DNA of 64,000 nucleotides, from the NCBI GenBank assembly GCA_015223225.1, contig JADFCQ010000002.1:124001-188000 (forward strand). The letters run 5' to 3'. Numbering within the stretch: the stretch's first letter is position 1; every line of letters starts with the position of its first letter. A program made the position numbers and the translations under genes. The DNA is from Acetobacteraceae bacterium H6797. Lineage in GTDB: Bacteria; Pseudomonadota; Alphaproteobacteria; Acetobacterales; Acetobacteraceae. Below, piece after piece: positions 51,797 to 61,485 of the stretch. The notes under the pieces were generated by a model. It saw only the letters and a list, made by a program, of their open reading frames with translations, was not told the origin of the DNA and searched no databases.

Positions 51797-53494
51797 TCAA
51801 TCCACCGGCAGCCGCACCACGAAGCGGGCGCCGAGCACCTTGCCCTCGGCATTGCGGCGGTTCTCGGCGCTGATCCGCCCGCCCAGCCCTTCGACGATCT
51901 GGCGGCAGATCGAGAGGCCCAGGCCGGAATGCTGTCCGAAACGCTCGCCCTGCGGCCGCTCGGAATAGAAGCGGTCGAAGATATTCTCGAGCTTGGCTTC
52001 GGGAATGCCCGGCCCCTCATCCTCCACCGCGATCTCGATCATCGCGCCCGTCTGCCGCGCGCGGACGGTGACCTTGCCGTCATTGGGCGAGAAGGAGATG
52101 GCATTGCCGATCAGGTTCCGCAGCACCTGCACCAGCCGCCCCTCCACGCCCCGCACCACGAGGCCCTGCGGCGGCGCATCCAGCTCCATCACCGCCCCGC
52201 CATCCTTGCGAGTGGTGTTGTTCAGCTCGGCCAGGGTCGCGATGATCGGCCCGACATCCACCGGCACCGAGACCGTGCGCGAAAGTTCGGCGTCCACGCG
52301 GCTGGCATCGGAAATATCGGTGATGAGGCGATCCATGCGAACCACGTCCTCGCCGATGATCGTCAGCAGGCGGTTGCGGTTCTCCGGGTTCTCGATGCGC
52401 TTGAGCGTCTCGAGCGCGCTGCGCACGCTGGTCAGCGGGTTGCGCAGCTCGTGTGCCACATCGGCCGCGAAACGCTCATTGGCGTCGATGCGGCCCCAGA
52501 GCGCCGTGGAGGAGGCCTGAAGGTCCCGCGCCAGGATGCCGATCTCGTCGTCGCGCCGCAGCAGCGGCACCGGCACACTGCCCACGCGGCCCTTGCCCTG
52601 GCGCATCGCCGCCGCCGCGGCCGCCAGGCCCAGGATCGGCGAGGCGATGGTGCGCGCCAGGTAGATCGAGAGCGCCACCGTCAGCACCAGCGCGATGGAG
52701 AAGAGGCCCAGCACGCTTGCGCGGATCTCGAAGAGGCGCCCATCCACCTCCCGCGCCTCGCGCGTCAGCAGCACGATGCCCACGCCCTGGTTCGAGCGCC
52801 GCGCGGGCTCGGCGACGGAGACCAGCAGGCGGTTATCGGCCGTGCGGCGCACATAGGGGTTCACGCCGCCATCGAGGGCGAGGCGCAACTCCTCCCGCCG
52901 GTCCGGCCCGAGTTCCGGCTGCCAGTCGAAGGAGGGAGCGTCGGGCGTGAGATCGACCACCACTTCCGAATTCGGCGAGCCGCCCAGGATGGTGCGCGGC
53001 ATCATCGAGAGCAGCTTGTCATAGACGCCGGCGACGATGCTGGCGAAGAAGCCGCGCTGGGCCGGGGCGGGCAGCGGCTCGGTGACGATGGCGCCGTTCA
53101 CCCCCTCCGTCACGCGGCTATCGGCGACGAGCAGGCCCGAATTGTCAAAGAGCTTGGCCTGGGTATTGGCCGAGGGCTCCACCAGACGGCGCAGCAGCGG
53201 CCGGGCCAGTTCCGGCACTAGCACTGCGCGATCGTCCTGGATGCGCACGGCGGCTTCGGAAATACCCGCGGCATAGATCCGCGCCTGGGTCCGCAGCCCC
53301 TCGACCTCGCCGGCGAGAAGCCCGTTCTGATACTGGTCGAGATAGAGCAGCGAGGCGGCCAGCAGCGCGACCGGCACCGTGTTCAGCAGCAGGATGCGCT
53401 TGAGCAGCGGGGAGACGCGGCGCGGCATGCGCCGGACGGGGCGGCTCAGCCCCGCTTCCTCCTCTTCGGTATGCCGCTGGCCGCCATCGGGCAT
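51797..53494 (-). CDS. chvG: Histidine kinase of the ChvG/ExoS type
   Basis: 565 residues. Two spans (about 32-50 and 250-275) flank a periplasmic sensor domain typical of ChvG. A HAMP segment is followed by the phospho-acceptor in DVAHELRNPLTSVRSALETLKR, the N-box LRNLIGNAISFSP and G-box VEDEGPGIP, then HSGLGLSICRQIVEGLGG. In alphaproteobacteria ChvG senses acid or envelope stress and controls succinoglycan, carbon and virulence genes through ChvI. Lies 3 bp after chvI on the same strand. Confidence 0.85.
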   Translation of the reverse strand: MPDGGQRHTEEEEAGLSRPVRRMPRRVSPLLKRILLLNTVPVALLAASLLYLDQYQNGLLAGEVEGLRTQARIYAAGISEAAVRIQDDRAVLVPELARPLLRRLVEPSANTQAKLFDNSGLLVADSRVTEGVNGAIVTEPLPAPAQRGFFASIVAGVYDKLLSMMPRTILGGSPNSEVVVDLTPDAPSFDWQPELGPDRREELRLALDGGVNPYVRRTADNRLLVSVAEPARRSNQGVGIVLLTREAREVDGRLFEIRASVLGLFSIALVLTVALSIYLARTIASPILGLAAAAAAMRQGKGRVGSVPVPLLRRDDEIGILARDLQASSTALWGRIDANERFAADVAHELRNPLTSVRSALETLKRIENPENRNRLLTIIGEDVVRMDRLITDISDASRVDAELSRTVSVPVDVGPIIATLAELNNTTRKDGGAVMELDAPPQGLVVRGVEGRLVQVLRNLIGNAISFSPNDGKVTVRARQTGAMIEIAVEDEGPGIPEAKLENIFDRFYSERPQGERFGQHSGLGLSICRQIVEGLGGRISAENRRNAEGKVLGARFVVRLPVD

Positions 53495-53497
53495 GGA

Positions 53498-54196
53498 TCA
53501 GGCTTCCTTGTAGCGATAGCCGATGCCGTAGAGCGTCTCGATCATGTTGAAGTCGTTATCGACGACGCGGAACTTCTTGCGCACCCGCTTCACGTGGCTG
53601 TCGATGGTGCGGTCATCGACATAGATATTCTCGCCATAGGCGGCGTCGATCAGCTGGTCGCGGTTCTTCACCATGCCGGGGCGGGCGGCCAGCGCCTTGA
53701 CGAGCAGGAACTCCGTGACGGTCAGTTGCACCTGCTGACCCTTCCAGAGGCAGGTATGCTTGGTCTCGTCCAGCACCAGGTCGCCACGCGCCATGATGCC
53801 GCCGGCCGGGGCGCCGCTGCCCTCGGCCTTGCCCGCCTCGTTGCGGCGCAGCAGGGCGCGGATGCGCTCCAGCAGCAGGCGCTGGGAGAAGGGCTTGGTG
53901 ATGTAGTCATCTGCGCCGAGGCGCAGGCCCATCAGCTCGTCCAGCTCGTCGTCCTTGCTGGTGAGGAAGATCACCGGCAGGGCGGTGCGCTGGCGCAGGC
54001 GCTGGAGCAGCTCCATCCCGTCCATGCGGGGCATCTTGATGTCGAGCACGGCGAGATCGGCCGGCCGGGCCAGAAGCCCCTGCAGCGCGCTCTCGCCATC
54101 GGTGTAGGTGCGCACCGTGAACCCCTCCTGCTCGAGCGTCATCGAGACGGAGGTGAGGATGTTCCGGTCGTCATCCACGAGGGCGATGGTCGGCAT
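53498..54196 (-). CDS. chvI: Response regulator of the ChvI type
   Basis: 232 residues from ATG 54196. Receiver domain with acidic pocket ([10 protein letters not shown]), phospho-acceptor Asp in [12 protein letters not shown] and Lys in DYITKPFSQ, then an OmpR-type winged helix ([37 protein letters not shown]). It is the partner of the kinase downstream. The chvI-chvG pair close to pckA is a known alphaproteobacterial arrangement; here a HugZ-like gene stands between. Confidence 0.9.
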   Translation of the reverse strand: MPTIALVDDDRNILTSVSMTLEQEGFTVRTYTDGESALQGLLARPADLAVLDIKMPRMDGMELLQRLRQRTALPVIFLTSKDDELDELMGLRLGADDYITKPFSQRLLLERIRALLRRNEAGKAEGSGAPAGGIMARGDLVLDETKHTCLWKGQQVQLTVTEFLLVKALAARPGMVKNRDQLIDAAYGENIYVDDRTIDSHVKRVRKKFRVVDNDFNMIETLYGIGYRYKEA

Positions 54197-54315
54197 TCGG
54201 CGGCTCCGGCCTTTGGTCTTGGCACAGCGGGTGCGGCGCGAGTCGGCACCGGCCCGTGCTATGCCATAGGTGGTTGATGGCGCGTCATTGTGGCGCAAAC
54301 GGGGACGAGGTGGAT

Positions 54316-55059
54316 ATGGCGAAGGAAGAGGCGATCGTCGAGGCTCGCCGTCTGGTGCGGGCCGCGAAGTCCGGCGCGCTGGCCACCATCGCCGAGGGCC
54401 AGCCCTTCGTGAGCCTCGTCACCGCCTGCCCCGCGCCCGACCTTTCCCCGCTCCTCTGGCTTTCCTCGCTCTCGGCCCATAGCCGGCACCTGAAGGCGGA
54501 ACCGCGCTGCTCGCTCATGCTGGAGGGCAGGCAGGACGGCCCAAACCCGCAGAAGAGGCCACGCGTTACCTTGCTGGGCGAGGTCTCGCCGGTGCCGGAG
54601 GCGCAGGTCGTGGAATTTAAGCAGAGGTTCCTCGCGCGACACCCTTACGCTTCTCTGCATGCAGAATTCACCGATTTCACGCTCTGGAAAATCACCATTT
54701 CAGGCGCGCATTTCGTCGGCGGCTTCGCCCAGGCGATGCGCTTCCGGCCCCAGGACCTGCTGCCGGACCCCGCCGCCGTTGCCGCGATCACCGCCGCCGA
54801 GCCCAGCGTTCTCGCTCATGTGAACGCGCGCCATGCCCCGCTTCTCGCCTTGATCGCAGCGCAACATGACGATTTCGGCTCCGCTCCGGCCGCCGGAGCA
54901 TGGCGCCTCACCGCCCTCGATCCCGACGGATTTGACCTTTCACAAGGAGAAACGGTGCTACGCTTTCCTTTCGACCCTCCGCTCGACGGGCCGGACGAAA
55001 TCGAGGCCGCGCTGCTGAAGGCCGGGGCCGACGCAGTTGCAAAGTCGCAAAGTAACTAA
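54316..55059 (+). CDS. HugZ-like/pyridoxamine-oxidase-fold protein
   Basis: 247 residues from ATG 54316. The N-terminal half has the FMN-binding split-barrel pattern ([46 protein letters not shown]), the C-terminal half a helical-strand unit ([23 protein letters not shown]) found in the HugZ family of heme-utilising proteins. FMN- or heme-binding in the cytoplasm is possible; enzymatic role uncertain. It lies between the divergent chvI and pckA, whose promoter follows. Confidence 0.75.
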   Translation: MAKEEAIVEARRLVRAAKSGALATIAEGQPFVSLVTACPAPDLSPLLWLSSLSAHSRHLKAEPRCSLMLEGRQDGPNPQKRPRVTLLGEVSPVPEAQVVEFKQRFLARHPYASLHAEFTDFTLWKITISGAHFVGGFAQAMRFRPQDLLPDPAAVAAITAAEPSVLAHVNARHAPLLALIAAQHDDFGSAPAAGAWRLTALDPDGFDLSQGETVLRFPFDPPLDGPDEIEAALLKAGADAVAKSQSN

Positions 55060-55209
55060 CGAGTTCCATTGGCCAAATTTTCTTAGCTGCCATAATCTCG
55101 CCGTGCAGAACGCACATGGTTGGGCCATAGCAGCCGCAAGGCTGGTCCGCTTGCTGCTTCGCTTTCGGCCAATGTGCTCACGGGCATCTTTTTCTGGAGT
55201 CGCGATCGA

Positions 55210-56802
55210 ATGACCGCTTCCGCCGTTCTCGCCGGTACCGGCGTCACCTCCGCTAACATGGTTCATGCGAACCTGACGGCCCCGGGGCTCATCGCGCATG
55301 CGATGCGCCGGGGCGAAGGCCGTCTCTCGGCGGATGGCGCCTTCATCGGCCTGACGGGCCAGCATACCGGCCGCTCCGTCGCCGACAAGTTCGTGGTCGA
55401 CGAGCCCTCCACCACCAAGGAAATCTGGTGGGGCAAGGTCAACCAGAAGCTGGCGCCCGAGAAGTTCGAGGTCTTCGCCAAGCGCGTCCGCACCTATCTG
55501 GGCGAGCGCGAGGAGCTCTTCACGCAGGACCTTTATGCGGGCGCCGATCCGGCCCATCGCATCAAGGTGCGCCTGGTGACGACCAATGCCTGGCACGCCA
55601 TGTTCGCGCGCAACATGTTCATCCGCCCGCCGGTGGAAGAACTGAAGGACTTCACGCCCGACTACACCATCCTGCACGCCCCGGAGCTGGACTCCGTGCC
55701 GGCCGAGGATGGCGGCAAGTCCTCCACCCTGATCGCCCTCTCCTTCGCGCAGAAGATCATCGCCATCGCCGGCACCAGCTATGCGGGCGAGATCAAGAAG
55801 TCGATCTTCACCGTCATGAACTGGCTGCTGCCCGCCAAGGGCGTGCTGCCGATGCATTGCTCGGCCAATGTCGGCAAGGCGGGTGACACGGCGCTCTTCT
55901 TCGGCCTCTCGGGCACGGGCAAGACCACCCTGTCGAGCGACCCCGAGCGCGCCCTGATCGGCGACGACGAGCATGGCTGGTCGGATACGGGCGTCTTCAA
56001 CTTCGAAGGCGGCTGCTACGCCAAGGTCATCAAGCTCTCGAAGGATGCCGAGCCCCAGATCTGGGACGCCTCGCACCGCTTCGGCACCGTGCTCGAGAAT
56101 GTGGTCGCCGATGAGCGCGGCCATGTGGACCTCGAGGACGGCCGCTATACCGAGAACACCCGCTCCTGCTACCCGATCGAGTTCATCCCGAACACGCAGC
56201 CGGGCGGCCAGGCGGGCCTGCCGAAGAACGTGGTGATGCTGACCGCCGACGCTTTCGGCGTGCTGCCGCCCATCGCCAAGCTGACCCCGGCCCAGGCGAT
56301 GTACCACTTCATGTCGGGCTATACGGCCAAGGTCGCCGGCACCGAGAAGGGCCTGGGCAAGGAGCCGCAGGCCACCTTCTCCACCTGCTTCGGCGCCCCC
56401 TTCCTCCCGCGCCATCCGGAAGTCTACGGCAAGATGCTCGCTGAGCTGATCGCCCGCGACGGCGCCCAGGTGTGGCTGGTGAATACCGGCTGGTCGGGCG
56501 GCTCCTATGGCGTCGGCAGCCGCATGTCCATCAAGCACACCCGCGCCCTGCTGCGCGCCGCGCTGGATGGCTCGCTGGCCAAGGTGGAATTCGTGACCGA
56601 TCCGTTCTTCGGCCTCGCCATGCCGAAGTCCGTCCCGGGCATCCCCGAGAATGTGCTGAACCCGCGCGAGTCCTGGGCCGACAAGGCGGCCTATGACGCG
56701 ACGGCCAAGAAGCTGGTCGGTCTCTTCGAGAAGAATTTCGAGACCTTCGCCGGCGCCGTTTCCGAGGATGTGAAGGCTGCCGCGATCCGCGCCGCCGCCT
56801 GA
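55210..56802 (+). CDS. pckA: Phosphoenolpyruvate carboxykinase (ATP)
   Basis: 530 residues from ATG 55210. P-loop GLSGTGKTTLS near 235, the kinase-2 motif IGDDEHGW near 255, PEP-side motifs RNMFIRPP near 135 and GGSYGVGSRMS near 435. It converts oxaloacetate to phosphoenolpyruvate, starting gluconeogenesis. In rhizobia pckA is divergent from chvI and can be ChvI-controlled; the divergent promoter here is compatible. Strong terminator follows. Confidence 0.95.
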   Translation: MTASAVLAGTGVTSANMVHANLTAPGLIAHAMRRGEGRLSADGAFIGLTGQHTGRSVADKFVVDEPSTTKEIWWGKVNQKLAPEKFEVFAKRVRTYLGEREELFTQDLYAGADPAHRIKVRLVTTNAWHAMFARNMFIRPPVEELKDFTPDYTILHAPELDSVPAEDGGKSSTLIALSFAQKIIAIAGTSYAGEIKKSIFTVMNWLLPAKGVLPMHCSANVGKAGDTALFFGLSGTGKTTLSSDPERALIGDDEHGWSDTGVFNFEGGCYAKVIKLSKDAEPQIWDASHRFGTVLENVVADERGHVDLEDGRYTENTRSCYPIEFIPNTQPGGQAGLPKNVVMLTADAFGVLPPIAKLTPAQAMYHFMSGYTAKVAGTEKGLGKEPQATFSTCFGAPFLPRHPEVYGKMLAELIARDGAQVWLVNTGWSGGSYGVGSRMSIKHTRALLRAALDGSLAKVEFVTDPFFGLAMPKSVPGIPENVLNPRESWADKAAYDATAKKLVGLFEKNFETFAGAVSEDVKAAAIRAAA

Positions 56803-56824
56803 TCGCCCTTCGCGAGCGAGAACG

Positions 56825-56854
56825 AGCCCCGCACCCTCGGTGCGGGGCTTTTTT
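56825..56854 (+). terminator. Rho-independent terminator of pckA
   Basis: Perfect 11-bp arms AGCCCCGCACC (56825-56835) and GGTGCGGGGCT (56839-56849) with loop CTC and six T at 56849-56854. Confidence 0.9.
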
Positions 56855-56901
56855 CATGCGCGCCGGCGCCTTATCTCTTCATGAACGAGGAGGAGCGCCC
56901 A

Positions 56902-57315
56902 ATGCCCGATGGCTTCGCCCGTGGTGGCGGGGGTGGCGAGCCCGGCGGCAGGCCGGCGGCCACGAATGTTCTCGGCGGCCCGCTGCTGCCCTGTTCGGTC
57001 GCGCCCCTGACCGGCTTCTTCCGCGACGGCAGCTGCAATACCTGCGCCGAAGACCACGGCATGCACACCGTTTGCGCCGAGTTGACGGCCGATTTCCTCG
57101 CCTATTCGGCCTCGGTCGGGAATGACCTCTCCACGCCCCTGCCTCAATTCGGCTTTCCCGGCCTTAAGCCCGGGGATCGCTGGTGCCTCTGCGCCGGGCG
57201 TTGGGAAGAGGCCCGCAGGGCCGGCTGCGCGCCGAAGGTCCTACTGGAGGCCACGCATGTCTCGACACTACAGCTCGTAAAGTTGCAGGATTTGCTGGAC
57301 CACGCGGCAAGTTGA
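56902..57315 (+). CDS. DUF2237 family protein
   Basis: 137 residues from ATG 56902, preceded by GAGGAG at a good distance; an ATG at 56881 is less likely. Family signatures: NVLGGPLLPCSVAPLTGFFR, then NTCAEDHGMHTVCAE, FLAYSASVGNDLSTPLPQFG and the Cys/Trp-rich GDRWCLCAGRWEEA. Several Cys and His residues are conserved in DUF2237 and suggest metal binding, but no function is established. Confidence 0.8.
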   Translation: MPDGFARGGGGGEPGGRPAATNVLGGPLLPCSVAPLTGFFRDGSCNTCAEDHGMHTVCAELTADFLAYSASVGNDLSTPLPQFGFPGLKPGDRWCLCAGRWEEARRAGCAPKVLLEATHVSTLQLVKLQDLLDHAAS

Positions 57316-57638
57316 TAGTTGTCGCATAGGGCGCAACGAATGCGTCAGGTCCGTCCCAATCAATATTAACAACATATGTTAGCCTGCTAAGGTTTTTTTA
57401 CCCTGCATTCATGGCCCTCGATTATCTGTACCGAGATGCGAATTCGTTGCAATTATCGTCAAGTGGACAGAATGTCACAAAAATCCATTTGTCCGCTTCC
57501 GTAAATTCTGTTGGCTTGTAACCAAGCCCTCTTCCGGCGTTACGAATCAAGCGCCGCTCCTCGTGTTTCCATTTTCTGGAAATGCGAGGCCCGTTCCGTT
57601 TGGCCGGCCAGGGCGTGATTCAATGTCAAGGGATGGTC
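57316..57638. promoter_or_regulatory. Upstream region of the GMC dehydrogenase operon
   Basis: About 320 bp with relatively low GC in its middle. A weak inverted pair CGCAT (57323-57327) and ATGCG (57340-57344) and a second pair GGACA/TGTCC around 57463-57503 are visible. The operon promoter is expected here; hexamers are not clear. Confidence 0.45.
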
Positions 57639-58388
57639 ATGCCCGCCACCACCCGCCGCCAATTGCTGTCCGCGACAGCCTTGGTCGCCTTCACCGCCAC
57701 GCCGGCCTTCGCGCGCAGCGTGAGCAAGCGTCTCCCGTGGTCTCCGAACGACGTCTATCCCCAGGAGCAGGTTCTGCCGGGCCAGTACCGGTATCTGCTC
57801 CCCGAGGAAGTCGCGACCCTCGATGCCATCGTCAGCCGCTTCATCCCCGCCGATGATCTAAGCCCCAGCGGCAAGGACGCGGGCTGCACCGTCTTCATCG
57901 ACGCCCAGCTCGCCGGCCCCTACGGCACCTATGAGTGGCTCTATATGAAGGGCCCCTTCTCCGATAAGCCGCTGCCGACTCAGGGCATCCAGTCACCGCT
58001 CACGCCGCGGGAGCAGTATCGCCAGGGCCTCGCCGCCCTCGCGCAATATTGCCGCGACACCTTCGGCGGCAAGCGCTTCGAGCAGCTCTCCGCCGAGGAT
58101 CAGGACAAGCTCCTTCAGGGCATGGAGAAGGGCGAAATCCGCCTGCCCGGCCTCTCGGCGCCCAAGCTCTCCACCACGATGTTCTTCAACCTCGTGCTGC
58201 AGAACACCATGGAAGGCTTCTTCGCCGACCCCGTCTATGGCGGGAACAAGGACATGGTGGCCTGGAAGATGATCGGCTTCCCCGGCACGCGGTATGACTA
58301 CCGTGACGTCCTGGCCAACCCCGGCAAGCCCTATACCAAGACGCCCGTCGGCATCACCGGCCGCCCCGAATGGAATAAGCCCGTATGA
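57639..58388 (+). CDS. Gluconate 2-dehydrogenase subunit 3 family protein (GMC partner)
   Basis: 249 residues from ATG 57639 (AAGG seven bases upstream; ATG 57633 possible). The leader TTRRQLLSATALVAFTATPAFA is a twin-arginine signal, so the protein is exported folded. The core (YRYLLPEEVATLDAIVSRFIPA, then YRQGLAALAQYCRDTFGG) fits the small gamma subunit of membrane FAD dehydrogenases. It carries the FAD subunit, which lacks its own signal, across the membrane. Stop overlaps the GMC gene (ATGA). Confidence 0.85.
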   Translation: MPATTRRQLLSATALVAFTATPAFARSVSKRLPWSPNDVYPQEQVLPGQYRYLLPEEVATLDAIVSRFIPADDLSPSGKDAGCTVFIDAQLAGPYGTYEWLYMKGPFSDKPLPTQGIQSPLTPREQYRQGLAALAQYCRDTFGGKRFEQLSAEDQDKLLQGMEKGEIRLPGLSAPKLSTTMFFNLVLQNTMEGFFADPVYGGNKDMVAWKMIGFPGTRYDYRDVLANPGKPYTKTPVGITGRPEWNKPV

Positions 58389-60157
58389 GCACCCGCCTCC
58401 CCAAGAAGGACGTCGTCATCGTCGGGCTCGGCTGGACCGGCTCGATCATGGCCTATGAGCTGTCCAAGATGGGCCTCGACGTCGTCGCCATCGAGCGCGG
58501 CCCGTGGCGCGATACGGCCAGCGACTACAATATCGGCACGGCTCCCGACGAGCTGCGCTACGCCATCCGGCAGGACATCTTCCTCCGCCCGGCGCAGACG
58601 ACCGATACCGCCCGTAACAACATGAGCCAGGAAGCGCTGCCGATCCGCAAGTTCGGCTCCTACCTGCCGGGCAATGGCGTCGGCGGCGCGGGCGTGCACT
58701 GGAACGGCCATACCTGGCGCTTCTTCCCGAGCGACTTCAAGCTGCGCTCGCATTACGAGGAACGCTACGGGAAGAGCTTCATTCCCGAAGACATGACGAT
58801 TCAGGACTACCCCGTCAGCTATGACGAGCTGGAGCCGCATTACGACTTCTTCGAGAAGGTCCTCGGCATCTCGGGCAAGGCCGGCAATATCAAGGGCGTC
58901 ATCCAGGAAGGCGGCAATCCCTATGAGGGCTGGCGCTCGGATGAATACCCGACCAAGCCGCTGAAGCCGAACCTCGCGCAGATCAAGTTCGAGAAGGCCG
59001 CGAAAGAACTGGGGCTCAACCCCTTCCCGCTGCCCTCGGCCAATATCTCCGAGGCCTATACCAACCCCTATGGCCTGCGCCTCGCGCCCTGCACCTATTG
59101 CGGCTTCTGCGAGTGGTTCGGCTGCGCCAACTACTCCAAGTCCAGCCCGCAGACCTGCGTGATCCCGGCGCTGATGCGGCACACGAATTTCGAGGCCCGC
59201 ACGCTTTGCGAGGTCACGAAGATCAACAAGACCCGCGACGGCAAGATGGCCAGCGGCGTCACCTATGTCGATGCCGAGGGCCGCGAGTTCGAGCAGCCGG
59301 CGGATATCGTGCTCGTCTGCGCCTATGCCACCTTCAACGTGCGCCTGCTGATGCTCTCCAAGCTCGGCACGCAATACGATCCGGTGACGGGCAAGGGCAC
59401 GCTGGGCCGCAACTACGCCTATCAAACCAATGCGGGCGTGACCGGCTTCTTCGACAAGGACACCTATTTCAATCCCTTCGCCGGCGCCGGCTCGCTGGGC
59501 ATGATGCTCGACGACTATAACGGCGACAATTTCGACCACGCGAAGCTCGGCTTCGTCGGCGGCGCCAATATCAACTGCAACACCCCGCATGGCCGCCCGA
59601 TCGCGGGCCGCACCGTGCCGCCGGGCACGCCGCGCTGGGGCTCGGAGTGGAAGAAGGCGAATGCCGAGGCCTATGGCCATTCGCATGGCGTCGGCTCGCA
59701 GGGCAGCTCGATGGCCTATCGCGACGTCTATCTGGACCTCGACCCGACCTATACCGACCGCTTCGGCAATCCGCTGATGCGCATGACCTTCGACTTCAAG
59801 GAAAACGATTTGAAGATGTCGCGCTTCATCGTCGACCGGACGGAGGAGATCATGAAGGCGATGGGCCCGAAGCGCATCGTGAAGTCCTATAAGTCCGGCC
59901 CCTGGAACGTCGTGCCCTACCAGACCACCCACAATACGGGCGGCGCTGTGATGAGCTCGACACCGGACAAGGGCGTGGTCAACCGCTACGGCCAGCATTG
60001 GGACGCGCCCAATGTCTTCGTCACCGGCGCCTGCCTCTTCCCGCAGAATTCCGGCTACAACCCGACGGGCACCGTCGGCGCACTGACCTACTGGACGCTT
60101 GACGCCATCAAGAACCAGTACCTGAAGAACCCTGGCCAGGCCCTGGTGGACGCATGA
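58385..60157 (+). CDS. GMC-family FAD dehydrogenase catalytic subunit
   Basis: 590 residues. FAD motif VVIVGLGWTGSIMAYEL at 10-26, GNGVGGAGVHWNGHTWRF near 97, and C-terminal active-site residues His (TTHNTGG, near 518) and Asn (SGYNPTGT, near 560). Between residues 235 and 255 a Cys cluster (CTYCGFCEWFGC) could bind an iron-sulfur cluster, as in FAD glucose/fructose dehydrogenases. It oxidises a sugar or sugar acid (gluconate, sorbitol or similar) in the periplasm and passes electrons to the cytochrome subunit. ATGA overlaps on both sides. Confidence 0.9.
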   Translation: MSTRLPKKDVVIVGLGWTGSIMAYELSKMGLDVVAIERGPWRDTASDYNIGTAPDELRYAIRQDIFLRPAQTTDTARNNMSQEALPIRKFGSYLPGNGVGGAGVHWNGHTWRFFPSDFKLRSHYEERYGKSFIPEDMTIQDYPVSYDELEPHYDFFEKVLGISGKAGNIKGVIQEGGNPYEGWRSDEYPTKPLKPNLAQIKFEKAAKELGLNPFPLPSANISEAYTNPYGLRLAPCTYCGFCEWFGCANYSKSSPQTCVIPALMRHTNFEARTLCEVTKINKTRDGKMASGVTYVDAEGREFEQPADIVLVCAYATFNVRLLMLSKLGTQYDPVTGKGTLGRNYAYQTNAGVTGFFDKDTYFNPFAGAGSLGMMLDDYNGDNFDHAKLGFVGGANINCNTPHGRPIAGRTVPPGTPRWGSEWKKANAEAYGHSHGVGSQGSSMAYRDVYLDLDPTYTDRFGNPLMRMTFDFKENDLKMSRFIVDRTEEIMKAMGPKRIVKSYKSGPWNVVPYQTTHNTGGAVMSSTPDKGVVNRYGQHWDAPNVFVTGACLFPQNSGYNPTGTVGALTYWTLDAIKNQYLKNPGQALVDA

Positions 60158-61416
60158 TGCGCAAGTCCTTCTTCGCGGCGACCATGCTCGCCACCGGCCT
60201 CTTCGCCGCGACGGGCGCGAGGGCCGAGCCGGACAACTTCACCGAGGTCGAGCGCGGCCGGCAGTTGTCCGTCGCGGGCGACTGCATGGGCTGCCATATC
60301 GGCCCCGACGGCAAGTCCCTCTCGGGCGGCCATATGCTCGAGACGCCCTTCGGCAATATCTCGGTGCCGAACATCACGCCGGATAACGAGACGGGCATCG
60401 GCCGCTGGTCGGCCGCCGATTTCGACAAGGCCATGCGCCAGGGCATCGCCCCGGGCGGGATGCATCTCTACCCGGCCTTCCCCTATACGGCCTTCGCCAA
60501 GATGAGCCGTCAGGATACCGACGCCATCTATGCCTATCTGCGGGCGCAGGACGCGGTGCGGAACCCGGTGAACCGGGATACGCTCCCCTTCCCCTTCAAC
60601 ATCCGCATGGCGATGATCGGTTGGAACATGCTGAACTTCACCCCGGGTGAGTTCAAGCCGGACCCGAACAAGTCGGCCGAGTACAATCGCGGCGCCTTCC
60701 TCGTCGAAGGCCCGGCGCATTGCGGCCTCTGCCACACGCCGCGCAACTTCATGGGCGGCGACAAGTCCGGCGCCCATCTGGAAGGCGGCGATCTGCAGGG
60801 CTGGTTCGCGCCCGACATCACGGCCAATAACCGCGTGGGCCTCGGCTCCTGGTCCATTGCCGAGATCGTCGAATACCTGAAGACCGGCAGCAACGACCGC
60901 AGCGCGGCCAGCGGCCCGATGGCGGAAGTGGTGCAGTATTCCACCAGCCAGATGCCGGAAGCCGATCTGCGCGCGATCGCGACCTATCTGAAGGAGCGCG
61001 GCGCCTCCAACGCCCCCGCTCCCCAGCCCGTCGCCGCGACGGATGACCGCATGAAGCGCGGTGCCGCCATCTATGACGACACCTGCGCCGCCTGCCATGC
61101 CGGCAACGGCCAGGGCGCGCCGGGCATCTTCCCGCGCCTGGCCAATAACCAGAACATCCTGCAGGCCGACCCCACGGCCATCCTCCGCGTCGTCCTCCAG
61201 GGCGCGCAGGCGGTGGGCACGGATGCCAAGCCGACCACGCCGGCCATGCCGTCGCTCGGCTGGCGCCTGAACGACCAGCAGGTGGCCGATGTGGCGACCT
61301 ATATCCGCAACAGCTGGGGCAATGCCGCCCCGGCCGTGACGGCGGATCAGGCTAAGGCCATGCGCGAGCGCACCGATGGCGTCGCGATGTTCGAAGGCAT
61401 CCGCGGCGGCCACTGA
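60154..61416 (+). CDS. Tri-heme cytochrome c subunit of the GMC dehydrogenase
   Basis: 420 residues. A Sec signal (FFAATMLATGLFAATGARA, cut near 25) leads to three heme motifs: CMGCH at 44-48, CGLCH at 190-194 and CAACH at 311-315. This is the membrane-associated cytochrome subunit of FAD gluconate/sorbitol/alcohol dehydrogenases in Acetobacteraceae; it delivers electrons to ubiquinone. Coupled to the catalytic subunit by ATGA and followed by a strong terminator. Confidence 0.9.
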   Translation: MMRKSFFAATMLATGLFAATGARAEPDNFTEVERGRQLSVAGDCMGCHIGPDGKSLSGGHMLETPFGNISVPNITPDNETGIGRWSAADFDKAMRQGIAPGGMHLYPAFPYTAFAKMSRQDTDAIYAYLRAQDAVRNPVNRDTLPFPFNIRMAMIGWNMLNFTPGEFKPDPNKSAEYNRGAFLVEGPAHCGLCHTPRNFMGGDKSGAHLEGGDLQGWFAPDITANNRVGLGSWSIAEIVEYLKTGSNDRSAASGPMAEVVQYSTSQMPEADLRAIATYLKERGASNAPAPQPVAATDDRMKRGAAIYDDTCAACHAGNGQGAPGIFPRLANNQNILQADPTAILRVVLQGAQAVGTDAKPTTPAMPSLGWRLNDQQVADVATYIRNSWGNAAPAVTADQAKAMRERTDGVAMFEGIRGGH

Positions 61417-61432
61417 GTATCGCTGACACAAG

Positions 61433-61464
61433 AAAGGGGCGCCCTTCGCGGGGCGCCCCTTTTT
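61433..61464. terminator. Terminator of the GMC dehydrogenase operon
   Basis: Arms AAAGGGGCGCCC (61433-61444) and GGGCGCCCCTTT (61451-61462) with T-run to 61464. Bidirectional; also serves the minus-strand DUF35 gene ending at 61486. Confidence 0.9.
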
Positions 61465-61485
61465 CGTTTCTGCGTCTTGGAAAAA

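Noticed and set aside
54958..56538. Minus-strand frame of 526 codons opposite pckA
   Set aside because: Shadow of pckA; no motifs.
58331..59998. Minus-strand frame of 555 codons opposite the GMC gene
   Set aside because: Shadow; the plus strand has complete GMC motifs and coupled starts.
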